From contig JAJYKG010000009.1 of the NCBI GenBank assembly GCA_021788795.1, forward strand, positions 1-20,020: 20,020 nucleotides of DNA, in the 5' to 3' direction. The translations under genes and the position numbers were made by a program. Below the pieces are notes generated by a model that did no database searches, was not told the DNA's origin, and was given only the letters and a program-made list of their open reading frames with translations. The stretch is from Thermoplasmata archaeon (GTDB lineage Archaea; Thermoplasmatota; Thermoplasmata; RBG-16-68-12). Positions 14,291 through 20,020 of the stretch are shown in pieces (position 1 is the first letter of the stretch; each line of letters opens with the position of its first letter).

Positions 14291-15061
14291 ATGGCCTCTT
14301 ATCCCGAGGGCCGCATCCCCCGGCTCCGGAGACGCAGGATGGTCGAGGTGGTCCGCCAGAACCGGCAGTTGCTCTGGCGGGACGCGGCGCGGCACGCCTT
14401 CGAGCTCCGGCCCATGCTCCTGGACCAGTTCCGGCACGAGGACTTCCGGGCCTGCCGCGTCCTCGACGTGGGCACGGGCGGGGGGCGCCTCGCATTCGTC
14501 GCGGCGGCCCTCGGCGGCCACGTGACCGGCGTCGATCTGGACCGCATGAAGCTCCAGCAGGCCCGCGCCTACGCGGGCGTCAAGGACGTCCGCCACGCGG
14601 ACTTCGTCTGGGGCGACGTCGAGAAGACGCCCTACCACGAGTTCTCCTCGGAGCCCTTCGATTTCGTCATCAGCAACCTGTGCATGTCCCCCGAGATCGT
14701 CTGGCACGCGTCCCGCGGGCTCCGGCCCGGGGGGAAGTTCATCTTCTGCTGCCACCACGGGGACCACTGGAAGGAGACGCGCCGCGGTTCGCGATGGGCG
14801 TTCTACGAGGACACGATGGAGGACCTCCTCGAGGAGAACGCGTTCGAGATCGAGTTCATGGGCGTGGACACGATCGTCGCCGAGTTCGAGGAGCTCCGCG
14901 AGGTCGAGCTCTTCCTGCGGGACGAGACCGTCCGCAAGTGGGTCGAGGACGGGCGGTGGGAGGAGCTCTCGGACAGCTTCGCCCGCGGGGAGAAGCACCT
15001 CACGCAGTCCTACCTGATCGTCAAGGCGCACCGGCTCGCGCACGCGGCCCCGCTCGAGTAG
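14291..15061 (+). CDS. Class I SAM-dependent methyltransferase
   Basis: A 256-residue Rossmann-fold methyltransferase. Motif I is VLDVGTGGGRLA (57-68), the acidic end of strand two is GVDLD (80-84), and the post-strand-four region reads FDFVISNLCMSPEIVWHASRGLRPGGKFIF. The motif IV position is SNLCM rather than NPPY or DPPY, arguing against an N6-adenine or N5-glutamine enzyme and for a small-molecule or unassigned protein substrate. A basic N-terminal patch (RLRRRR, 11-16) could contact nucleic acid or phosphate groups. An in-frame ATG at 14339 (residue 17) is an alternative start, and no clear TATA-like box decides between them. It diverges from gcvPA and is followed 12 bases later by the endonuclease IV frame, probably in one transcript. 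Confidence 0.82.
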   Translation: MASYPEGRIPRLRRRRMVEVVRQNRQLLWRDAARHAFELRPMLLDQFRHEDFRACRVLDVGTGGGRLAFVAAALGGHVTGVDLDRMKLQQARAYAGVKDVRHADFVWGDVEKTPYHEFSSEPFDFVISNLCMSPEIVWHASRGLRPGGKFIFCCHHGDHWKETRRGSRWAFYEDTMEDLLEENAFEIEFMGVDTIVAEFEELREVELFLRDETVRKWVEDGRWEELSDSFARGEKHLTQSYLIVKAHRLAHAAPLE

Positions 15062-15073
15062 GCTCCGGCAGGA

Positions 15074-16012
15074 TTGATTCGGCAAAGCTCATACGAGGCC
15101 AGACGCTACCCGCCGCGGGAGAGGGGGACCACGTACCTCGGAGCCCACATGTCCATCGCAGGAGGCGTCGCCCTCGCACCGGAGCGCGGCGAGGCCGACG
15201 ACTGCGAGGCCATCCAGATCTTCTCCCGCAGCCCGCGCATGCTACGGAACACGAAACCCCTCACCGTCGAGGAGACCGCCGCCTTCCAGGCGAACCTCGC
15301 GGCGCACCACATCGCCCGCGTCCTCATCCACGCGAACTACTTGATCAACCTCGCCTCGCCGAAGAAGCCCATGCTCAAGGTGTCCCGCGAGGCCTTCGTC
15401 GACGAGCTCGATCGCGCCCAGCAGCTCGGCGTTCGGGACGTCATCTTCCATCCGGGCGCCCACCTGGGCAAAGGAGAGGCCAAGGGCCTCCGCGCGATCG
15501 CGGAGAGCCTGGACTGGTGCCTCGACCACGCCGAGGCGCCGGACGTCTTCGCGGTCCTCGAGAACACCGCGGGCGCGGGGAGCGTCCTCGGGTACACGTT
15601 CGAGCAGATTGGCGAGATCATCCGGATGTCGTCCCATCCAGAGCGCCTCGGGCTCTGCGTGGACACCTGCCACACGTTCGCCGCGGGCTACGACTTCCGG
15701 ACCCGCGACGGATACGATGCCCTCACGGGCGCGATCGACTCCGCGGTGGGCCTGAGCCGCCTTCGGGCGTTCCACCTGAACGACTCGAAGGGCGACCTGG
15801 GCTCCCGCCAGGACCGCCACGAGAACATCGGGAAGGGGAAGATCGGCCTCGAGGGCTTCCGCCCCCTCGTGAACGACGCCCGTTTCCGCGAGCTCCCCGG
15901 ATGCCTCGAGTACCCGGGGGACGACGCGGGCTACCGCAAGAACCTCCGGGCGCTGCGGTCCCTCATCGAGGGCTACGTGCCTCCGAAGAAGGCGCGGCGA
16001 CGCCGCACGTGA
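15074..16012 (+). CDS. nfo: Endonuclease IV (AP endonuclease)
   Basis: TIM-barrel, tri-zinc DNA repair enzyme that cuts the backbone 5' of abasic sites. The metal-ligand blocks are present in order: YLGAHMSIAGG (His25), VLIHANYLINLASP, VIFHPGAHLGKG, VLENTAGAGS (Glu), LCVDTCHTFAAGYD (Asp and His), FHLNDSKGDLGSRQDRHENIGKG (His, Asp, His) and LEYPGDD (family LETPG). The ORF is 312 residues if TTG 15074 is used. The family N-terminus requires a start before GAH, and TTG is the only ATG, GTG or TTG codon in frame there; the ATG at 15149 would remove the first zinc ligand. CAGGA precedes the TTG. The 3' end overlaps the convergent DCC-family gene by 50 bases. Function is secure; the start is not. 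Confidence 0.92.
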   Translation: MIRQSSYEARRYPPRERGTTYLGAHMSIAGGVALAPERGEADDCEAIQIFSRSPRMLRNTKPLTVEETAAFQANLAAHHIARVLIHANYLINLASPKKPMLKVSREAFVDELDRAQQLGVRDVIFHPGAHLGKGEAKGLRAIAESLDWCLDHAEAPDVFAVLENTAGAGSVLGYTFEQIGEIIRMSSHPERLGLCVDTCHTFAAGYDFRTRDGYDALTGAIDSAVGLSRLRAFHLNDSKGDLGSRQDRHENIGKGKIGLEGFRPLVNDARFRELPGCLEYPGDDAGYRKNLRALRSLIEGYVPPKKARRRRT

Positions 16013-16355
16013 GGCGGCCGCGCAGGTCGACGAGGAGACCATAGAAGCGAGAGAGGCACCGCATCGCGGACGGCGAGGCCCGGAGTCGGCCTTCGACCGC
16101 GGGAACGCCCAGGAGGGCCCCCGCCAGGGCGGGCATCGCCTCCGCCCCCGAGGTCACGCGGCCGCCCGGGGAGACCGCGTGGGCCGCGCCGAGCCAAGCC
16201 CCCTCGGGAAGGCCCTGGAGCAGGCCCGAAGACTCCTGGATGGGGCGGATTCGGATCGCGCCGAGGAGGTCGATGCAGCGGACGAACCGGGCGAAGGCCG
16301 CGCAGACGCGGCAGTCGCGGTCGTACAGGAGGAAGGTGGCGTTCCCGGCGGCCAT
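15963..16355 (-). CDS. DCC-family (DUF393) thiol-disulfide oxidoreductase-like protein
   Basis: A 130-residue member of the DCC/DUF393 family, small thioredoxin-like proteins defined by the N-terminal YDxxCxxC motif. Here LLYDRDCRVCAAFARFV (10-26), with Cys15 and Cys18, preceded by a beta strand as usual. The later RIRPIQESSG and GAAHAV...GRVTSGAEAM blocks fit the family (strand, then a helix after a G-x-E/A pattern). Thiol-disulfide exchange is inferred from the CxxC; the family has no firmly assigned substrate. A weak TATA-like stretch on the minus strand (AGGTTCATCC, 16381-16390) lies ~31 bases before the ATG at 16355. It is 42 bases downstream of the unknown 407-residue gene on the same strand, and its 3' end overlaps nfo. 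Confidence 0.8.
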   Translation of the reverse strand: MAAGNATFLLYDRDCRVCAAFARFVRCIDLLGAIRIRPIQESSGLLQGLPEGAWLGAAHAVSPGGRVTSGAEAMPALAGALLGVPAVEGRLRASPSAMRCLSRFYGLLVDLRGRLTCGVAAPSSEARSPR

Positions 16356-16397
16356 CCGGAAGATCGCAGGCCGCCGCGCCGGATGAACCTGCGGGGC

Positions 16398-17621
16398 TCA
16401 GAACGGCAGCTTGCCCAGGGCGATCGTGAGCGGGAGCAGCGCCTGGTCCCGCCCCAGGAACTTCGCGGTCTGCAGCGCGGCGTTCAGGTAGCTGACCGTG
16501 TGCTCCTTGTCGCCGACGGTCCAGTGGCCGTAGAAGTCCACGATCGTCGCGAGCAGCTCGTCCACCGGGATGCCGTTCTCGAGGGCCTGCCGCAGCGTCC
16601 GCTCCGCGGGAGGCGACTTATACCGGAGGCTGGATTCCAGCGCGGGGAGCAGGGAGTCGCGGTCCAGCGATTCCGACGGGCCGAGCTCCAGGAACTCCGG
16701 ATAACCGAAGCGGGTCGTGAGGGTGCGGTACAGCTTCCAGGAGAGCCACGCGTTCTCCGTGGGCGTGAGGAAGCGCGACGCGAGGCGCGCTGCGTGGACG
16801 AGGCTCAAGGAGTGTCCGAGGAACCCGGGGTCCGCGCTCGTGGCGACGAGGAGCGGGCGGTACGCCTGGTCTGCGAGACCGGAGAAGGCGAGGGCTTGCA
16901 AGGTCGCCTCCACCTGGTCGAACGCCCCCTCGACGACCTGCTCGCCGAGGGCACCCACGTCCGCTTCGGCGTCACCCGCGCCCTCCCGCCCGGGGATGTC
17001 GGCTGCGCGGACGCCCTCCAGGGAGAAGGACTGGAGCCGTCCGAGGTTCATCAGGGGAACGAGCTCCTGGCCGCGCGACGCGGCCTCCGCGGCCTGGACG
17101 TAGCACGTGGCCGTCACCAAGTTGTGGCCGAGCCGGCCCACGTCGTCCAGGGAGGCGCGGAGCGCGACGTGGGCGGCGGTCTCGAGGCCGTGGTCCAGGG
17201 CGAGGCGGCCGAGGACGCTCGCGGCCTGGTCCCCCAGGCCGCCGCCGACCGCCTTGCGGTAGGCCGCCGCGAGGTCGTCCGCGGAAGCCGGCGGCACGGA
17301 CTTGGCCATCGCCGAGGCCACGGCCGCGTCGAACGCTCGCCGCTGGAGCGTGAAGTTGTAGAGGACGAGGAAGCGCAGGAGCCCCGCGCCCCCGGGGGGC
17401 TTCGTCAGGAGCAGGAGGTCCCGGCCCGCGACCATCGTGAGCAGGCCGTGCGGCGTGTGCAGCTGAGGGTCGTCGTGGTTCGCGGCCGCGACCACGAGCC
17501 CCTGGAGGATCGGCCCCGCGTTACCCAGGTCCCGAATCGCCTTGTCGAACAGCGGGACCGCGTGCGCGTGGTCGGTCGTCGGCAGGAGGGCCAGGAGGCG
17601 CTCGAGGTCGGTCTGGGCCAA
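16398..17621 (-). CDS. Unknown 407-residue helical protein
   Basis: I do not recognise this protein with confidence. It has 407 residues, looks almost entirely alpha-helical, and has no signal peptide or transmembrane helix. Several His residues sit in helix-like contexts (DHAHAV near 17-22, LHTPHGLLTM, GHNLVTATCYVQAAEA, GHSLSLVHAARLAS, FYGHWTVG), which could form a metal or cofactor site. The arrangement vaguely recalls helical domains found attached to some Rieske proteins, but that is a weak impression. The TTG at 17621 is the start: a stop lies 12 codons upstream with no ATG, GTG or other TTG in between, and a TATA-like box is ~28 bases upstream. It diverges from the thioredoxin reductase gene and precedes the DCC-family gene. 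Confidence 0.75.
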   Translation of the reverse strand: MAQTDLERLLALLPTTDHAHAVPLFDKAIRDLGNAGPILQGLVVAAANHDDPQLHTPHGLLTMVAGRDLLLLTKPPGGAGLLRFLVLYNFTLQRRAFDAAVASAMAKSVPPASADDLAAAYRKAVGGGLGDQAASVLGRLALDHGLETAAHVALRASLDDVGRLGHNLVTATCYVQAAEAASRGQELVPLMNLGRLQSFSLEGVRAADIPGREGAGDAEADVGALGEQVVEGAFDQVEATLQALAFSGLADQAYRPLLVATSADPGFLGHSLSLVHAARLASRFLTPTENAWLSWKLYRTLTTRFGYPEFLELGPSESLDRDSLLPALESSLRYKSPPAERTLRQALENGIPVDELLATIVDFYGHWTVGDKEHTVSYLNAALQTAKFLGRDQALLPLTIALGKLPF

Positions 17622-17644
17622 GGGACGGAACGATGGCGGAACCC

Positions 17645-17654
17645 GGATATGAAG
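17645..17654 (-). promoter_or_regulatory. TATA-like box for the 407-residue gene
   Basis: On the minus strand this reads CTTCATATCC, centred about 28 bases before the TTG at 17621. It faces away from the thioredoxin reductase promoter about 50 bases to the right. Confidence 0.5.
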
Positions 17655-17692
17655 CTAGGGAGCGATCGCGACCGATATTCGCGCCTCCAGAC

Positions 17693-17704
17693 TAAACGCT
17701 TATA
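17693..17704 (+). promoter_or_regulatory. TATA box for thioredoxin reductase
   Basis: TAAACGCTTATA is the best box of the window, centred about 32 bases before the ATG at 17731, which is consistent with a leaderless transcript. Confidence 0.65.
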
Positions 17705-17730
17705 CCGGAGCAGCCCGTTCGTTTCGGGCG

Positions 17731-19848
17731 ATGCCTCCCTACGACGTCATCGTCATCGGTTCTGGCCCCTCAGGCCTCACGGCGGCCATCTACGCGACCC
17801 GTGCGAACCTCAAGGCGCTGATCATCGCCGGTCAGATCTCCGGGGGACAGCTGATGACCACCTCGGAGGTCGAGAACTACCCCGGATTCCCAGAAGGCGT
17901 CCTCGGCCCTGAGCTCATGGATTTGTGGCGGAAGCAGGCCGAGCGGTTCAAGGCCGAGTTCGTGGACGACGACGTGACACGTGTGGACTTCGGGGCCCGG
18001 CCGTTCAGGGTGTGGGTGGGCGATCAGGAGTACCAAACGAAATCGGTCATCATCGCGACGGGCGCGAACGCGAAGTACCTGGATCTTCCCAACGAACAGC
18101 GGCTCAAGGGGCGAGGCGTGAGCGCGTGCGCCACCTGTTTGCCTACGGGGTCGACCATCATGGCCAATGCCGCGCCGGTGGCGATTGAGTCGGTAGCTGA
18201 GGGGCAAAACGTCCTCACAGACAACGGCACGTTCCAGCCCGTCGCTTCGGTCGGAAGCCGACCGTACCGCGGGAACCTGATCGAAATCGTTCCCCGATAC
18301 TTCCAGGAGGAGCCAACGCTCCTGACGCCCGAGCATCCCGTTCTCGTGGCAACGCTTGAGAAAGGGACTGGACCGAACTACTGGAACTGGACCTGGCACG
18401 AAGCGGACTGGGTCCCGGCAGGCGAGCTGACCCCCAAACACATCCTGCTGTACCCCATCATCTCGGAAACCAAGGATGTCAAGACGATTCGGATCTCAGA
18501 GCTCCTGGGGCTGCCCCGCGATGACGACGGGCGGGTTCACTTCCCGCACGAGACGGCGACCGCGAGACGGTTGATCGACGATGTCCCACTGGACGACGGC
18601 TTCATGCGGCTCGCGGGGTACTTCCTCGCCGACGGCACGATCACCAATCGAGGCATCACGATCTACTTCGGCCCCCAGGACGACGAGTACGTGGTGGATG
18701 CGCTCGGCACCATTGAACGGTTGTTCGGCTACCATCCGAGACTGCGCCACGAGGGCCGCGTCCGGAGGGTCGAGTGCTATGCCGGGATCCTGCGCGAGCT
18801 CTTCCTCAGACTCTTCGGCAAGTACTCCTATGGCAAATCGGTCCCGCACTGGTTCCTGTACCTGCCCACGGACAAACAGGGCGAACTCGTGAAGGGCTAC
18901 TGGCGCGGCGACGGCGGCATCAGGAAACAAGGCTTCGTCTTCGTGAGCAACTCACCGAAGCTTGTGGCTCAATTGAAGATGATGCTCCTCCGCCTGGGCA
19001 TCGTCCCACGCGTGAGCCGGCGGTCGGCCCAGGCACTCAACAAGACGAAGAGCGTGATTGACGGCCGGAGGGTGCGGTTCAAGCACGACCGATACGAGCT
19101 CCAGGTGGGAGGGGCTTGGCTGGACGTCGCCTCGGACGTCCTGGGAGTGTACCACCCGTTGCTCGCGCGGAGATCCCGATTCAACTCGCATGCGTGGATT
19201 CGGGATGGGTATGCCTATCTGCCTATCCACACGCTCAAGAAGGTCCGATATTCAGGGACGGTGCACAACCTCGCCGTCGAGGGCCGCAACAGCTACGTGA
19301 CCGCGGGCGCGACCGTCCATAACTGCGATGGGTTCTTCTTCAAACAGCTCGACGTGGTCGTAGTAGGCGGCGGCGACACGGCCATGGAGGAGAGCCTGTA
19401 CCTTTCGAAGCTCTGCAAGACCGTCACCGTGGTCCACCGCCGTAACGAGTTCCGCGCCAGCAAAATCATGCAGGAGCGGCTCCTCAAGGCGCCCAACGTC
19501 AAGGTGGTCTGGGACTCGGAGGTCGTCGACGTGCTCGGCGAGAGCAAGGTCGAGGCCGTCCGCGTGAAGAACGTGAAGACGGGCGCCACCATGGACCTGA
19601 AGGCGCACGGCTTGTTCCTCGCCATCGGCCACGCACCGGCGACCGGGGTCTTCAAGGGGCAGGTCGACCTCGACAAGGACTACGTCGTCCTCAAACCGCA
19701 CGACGGCTACCAGACGGCCACGAGCGTGGACGGCGTCTTCGCCGCCGGCGATGTGCACGACCACCGGTACCGCCAGGCAATCACCGCCGCGGGCTTCGGC
19801 TGCATGGCCGCCCTCGACGTGGAGAAGTGGCTCCAGGCCCACGAGTGA
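17731..19848 (+). CDS. trxB: Thioredoxin reductase precursor, interrupted by an intein
   Basis: NADPH-dependent flavoenzyme that reduces thioredoxin in the cytosol. The precursor has 705 residues; removing the 396-residue intein leaves 309, the normal size of low-molecular-weight TrxR. The N-extein has the FAD motif VIGSGPSGLTAA (8-19) and SEVENYPGFPEG (45-56). The redox centre GVSACATC is split: Cys133-Ala-Thr is the end of the N-extein, and the second Cys (codon 19324-19326, CDGFFF) is the first residue of the C-extein. The C-extein holds the NADP domain (VVVVGGGDTAMEE, VHRRNEFRAS) and the second FAD motif GVFAAGDVHD. It has a strong TATA box and probably a leaderless mRNA. Enzyme activity depends on splicing. 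The stop is 3 bases from the convergent ppc stop. Confidence 0.95.
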   Translation: MPPYDVIVIGSGPSGLTAAIYATRANLKALIIAGQISGGQLMTTSEVENYPGFPEGVLGPELMDLWRKQAERFKAEFVDDDVTRVDFGARPFRVWVGDQEYQTKSVIIATGANAKYLDLPNEQRLKGRGVSACATCLPTGSTIMANAAPVAIESVAEGQNVLTDNGTFQPVASVGSRPYRGNLIEIVPRYFQEEPTLLTPEHPVLVATLEKGTGPNYWNWTWHEADWVPAGELTPKHILLYPIISETKDVKTIRISELLGLPRDDDGRVHFPHETATARRLIDDVPLDDGFMRLAGYFLADGTITNRGITIYFGPQDDEYVVDALGTIERLFGYHPRLRHEGRVRRVECYAGILRELFLRLFGKYSYGKSVPHWFLYLPTDKQGELVKGYWRGDGGIRKQGFVFVSNSPKLVAQLKMMLLRLGIVPRVSRRSAQALNKTKSVIDGRRVRFKHDRYELQVGGAWLDVASDVLGVYHPLLARRSRFNSHAWIRDGYAYLPIHTLKKVRYSGTVHNLAVEGRNSYVTAGATVHNCDGFFFKQLDVVVVGGGDTAMEESLYLSKLCKTVTVVHRRNEFRASKIMQERLLKAPNVKVVWDSEVVDVLGESKVEAVRVKNVKTGATMDLKAHGLFLAIGHAPATGVFKGQVDLDKDYVVLKPHDGYQTATSVDGVFAAGDVHDHRYRQAITAAGFGCMAALDVEKWLQAHE
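18136..19323 (+). other. Intein with LAGLIDADG homing endonuclease, in the TrxR active site
   Basis: A 396-residue in-frame protein insertion, from Cys1 (TGT at 18136) to the terminal His-Asn (19318-19323), followed by the extein Cys+1. Splicing motifs are complete: block A CLPTGSTIMA, block B TPEHPVLVA (the T-x-x-H form), block F VHNLAVEGRNSYVTAGATVHN and block G HN|C. The homing endonuclease domain has both dodecapeptide motifs: LAGYFLADG (18610-18636, Asp at 18631) and VKGYWRGDGG (18889-18918, Asp at 18910). It thus appears to be a full-length, probably active bifunctional intein rather than a mini-intein. Hand counts of 60-base rows give 36-38 G+C in the intein and 36-38 in the exteins, so no recent-transfer signal shows in base composition. 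Confidence 0.95.
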
Positions 19849-19851
19849 GCC

Positions 19852-20020
19852 TCATCCGGTGTTCCGCAGGCCATGGGAGATTCCGTTCACCGTCAGCAGG
19901 ATCGCCCGCAGCAGCTCCGGATCCTTGCTCCCGCCACGGCGCTTGCGGTCGAGGAGCTCCGCCTGCACGTAGTTGAGCGGGTCCAGGTACCGGTCCCGCC
20001 GCGCGACCACGGCCTTGAGC
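19852..20020 (-). CDS. ppc: Phosphoenolpyruvate carboxylase, bacterial type (3' end only)
   Basis: Only the last ~55 codons are in the window; the 5' part continues beyond base 20020. The translated end reads RYLDPLNYVQAELL, then a basic linker, then ILLTVNGISHGLRNTG, and the TGA is at 19852-19854. YLDPLNxxQ and a C-terminal GxRNTG are hallmarks of bacterial/plant-type PEP carboxylase, which adds bicarbonate to PEP to make oxaloacetate; the extreme C-terminus lies at the allosteric/active-site region. The shorter archaeal-type enzyme lacks this ending. It converges with trxB across a 3-base gap. A carbonic-anhydrase-like gene that could help supply bicarbonate is elsewhere in the window, but a link is only a guess. 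Confidence 0.88.
   Translation of the reverse strand, partial: LKAVVARRDRYLDPLNYVQAELLDRKRRGGSKDPELLRAILLTVNGISHGLRNTG

Noticed and set aside
16179..17912. A 577-codon plus-strand open frame opposite the 407-residue gene.
   Set aside because: Its composition is typical of an antisense shadow (Arg/Gly/Val/Glu-rich, no domain). The minus-strand gene has a TATA box and a natural helical composition, so the minus frame was kept.
18136..19323. Base-composition shift marking the intein as recently acquired.
   Set aside because: Counts of several 60-base rows gave 36-38 G+C in both intein and exteins, so there is no contrast by this crude measure.
1..20020. tRNA or rRNA genes, CRISPR arrays, insertion sequences or long direct repeats.
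   Set aside because: I saw no tRNA-like T-loop/acceptor pattern, spaced repeat series, transposase motif or terminal inverted repeats. The coding genes fill almost all of the window.

Overview
The window is a stretch of very GC-rich chromosome (one 60-base row I counted, 15481-15540, is 45/60 G+C) that reads as an archaeon, most likely a high-GC member of the Thermoplasmatota. The evidence is the recurrent TATA-like boxes (AAACGCTTATA, AAACGGCTTAA, AAGGTTTAT and similar) centred about 28-36 bases before start codons. This is the layout expected for leaderless archaeal transcripts, with Shine-Dalgarno-like sequences mostly limited to internal operon genes. An archaeosine/preQ0 gene pair, a Gdt1-type transporter and an intein in a housekeeping enzyme fit the same picture. 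The lineage is an inference; there is no rRNA here to confirm it.

Layout. 1-366: C-terminus of a protein cut by the window edge. 419-1900, + strand: queC, a small cupin and queD (7-deazaguanine synthesis). 1953-5894, + strand: AidB-like acyl-CoA dehydrogenase, a helical-repeat protein, an NRDE/TANGO2 protein and a metal-dependent amidohydrolase. 5899-6495, - strand: a UPF0016/Gdt1 cation transporter. 6600-8702, + strand: a YyaL/SSP411 (DUF255) thioredoxin-like protein, which converges on a hotdog thioesterase (8699-9103, -) so that the two stop codons share one CTAG. 9159-10070, - strand: a small tail-anchored membrane protein and a gamma-carbonic-anhydrase-like protein; a small zinc-ribbon gene diverges from the latter. 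10418-14198, - strand: a tightly coupled operon gcvPA-gcvPB-SDR, joined by two ATGA overlaps. 14291-16012, + strand: a methyltransferase and endonuclease IV. 15963-17621, - strand: a DCC-family thiol oxidoreductase-like protein and a 407-residue protein I do not recognise. 17731-19848, + strand: thioredoxin reductase carrying a complete intein with a LAGLIDADG endonuclease. 19852-20020, - strand: the 3' end of a bacterial-type phosphoenolpyruvate carboxylase.

The most notable item is the intein. It sits exactly inside the redox-active CxxC of thioredoxin reductase (CAT|intein|C). The enzyme cannot form its disulfide centre until the intein is spliced out. In the precursor, the first active-site cysteine is at position -3 to the intein's catalytic Cys1, which is the geometry needed for a disulfide that could gate splicing. 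Several other thiol-redox-type proteins (DUF255 with CHWCH, DCC family) lie in the same window.

Functionally the window mixes tRNA modification (queC/queD), acyl-CoA metabolism (dehydrogenase, thioesterase), one-carbon/glycine metabolism (glycine decarboxylase P-protein), carboxylation chemistry (carbonic anhydrase-like, PEP carboxylase), DNA repair (endonuclease IV) and thiol redox balance. I saw no tRNA, rRNA, CRISPR array or insertion sequence. No gene-free stretch exceeds about 120 bases.
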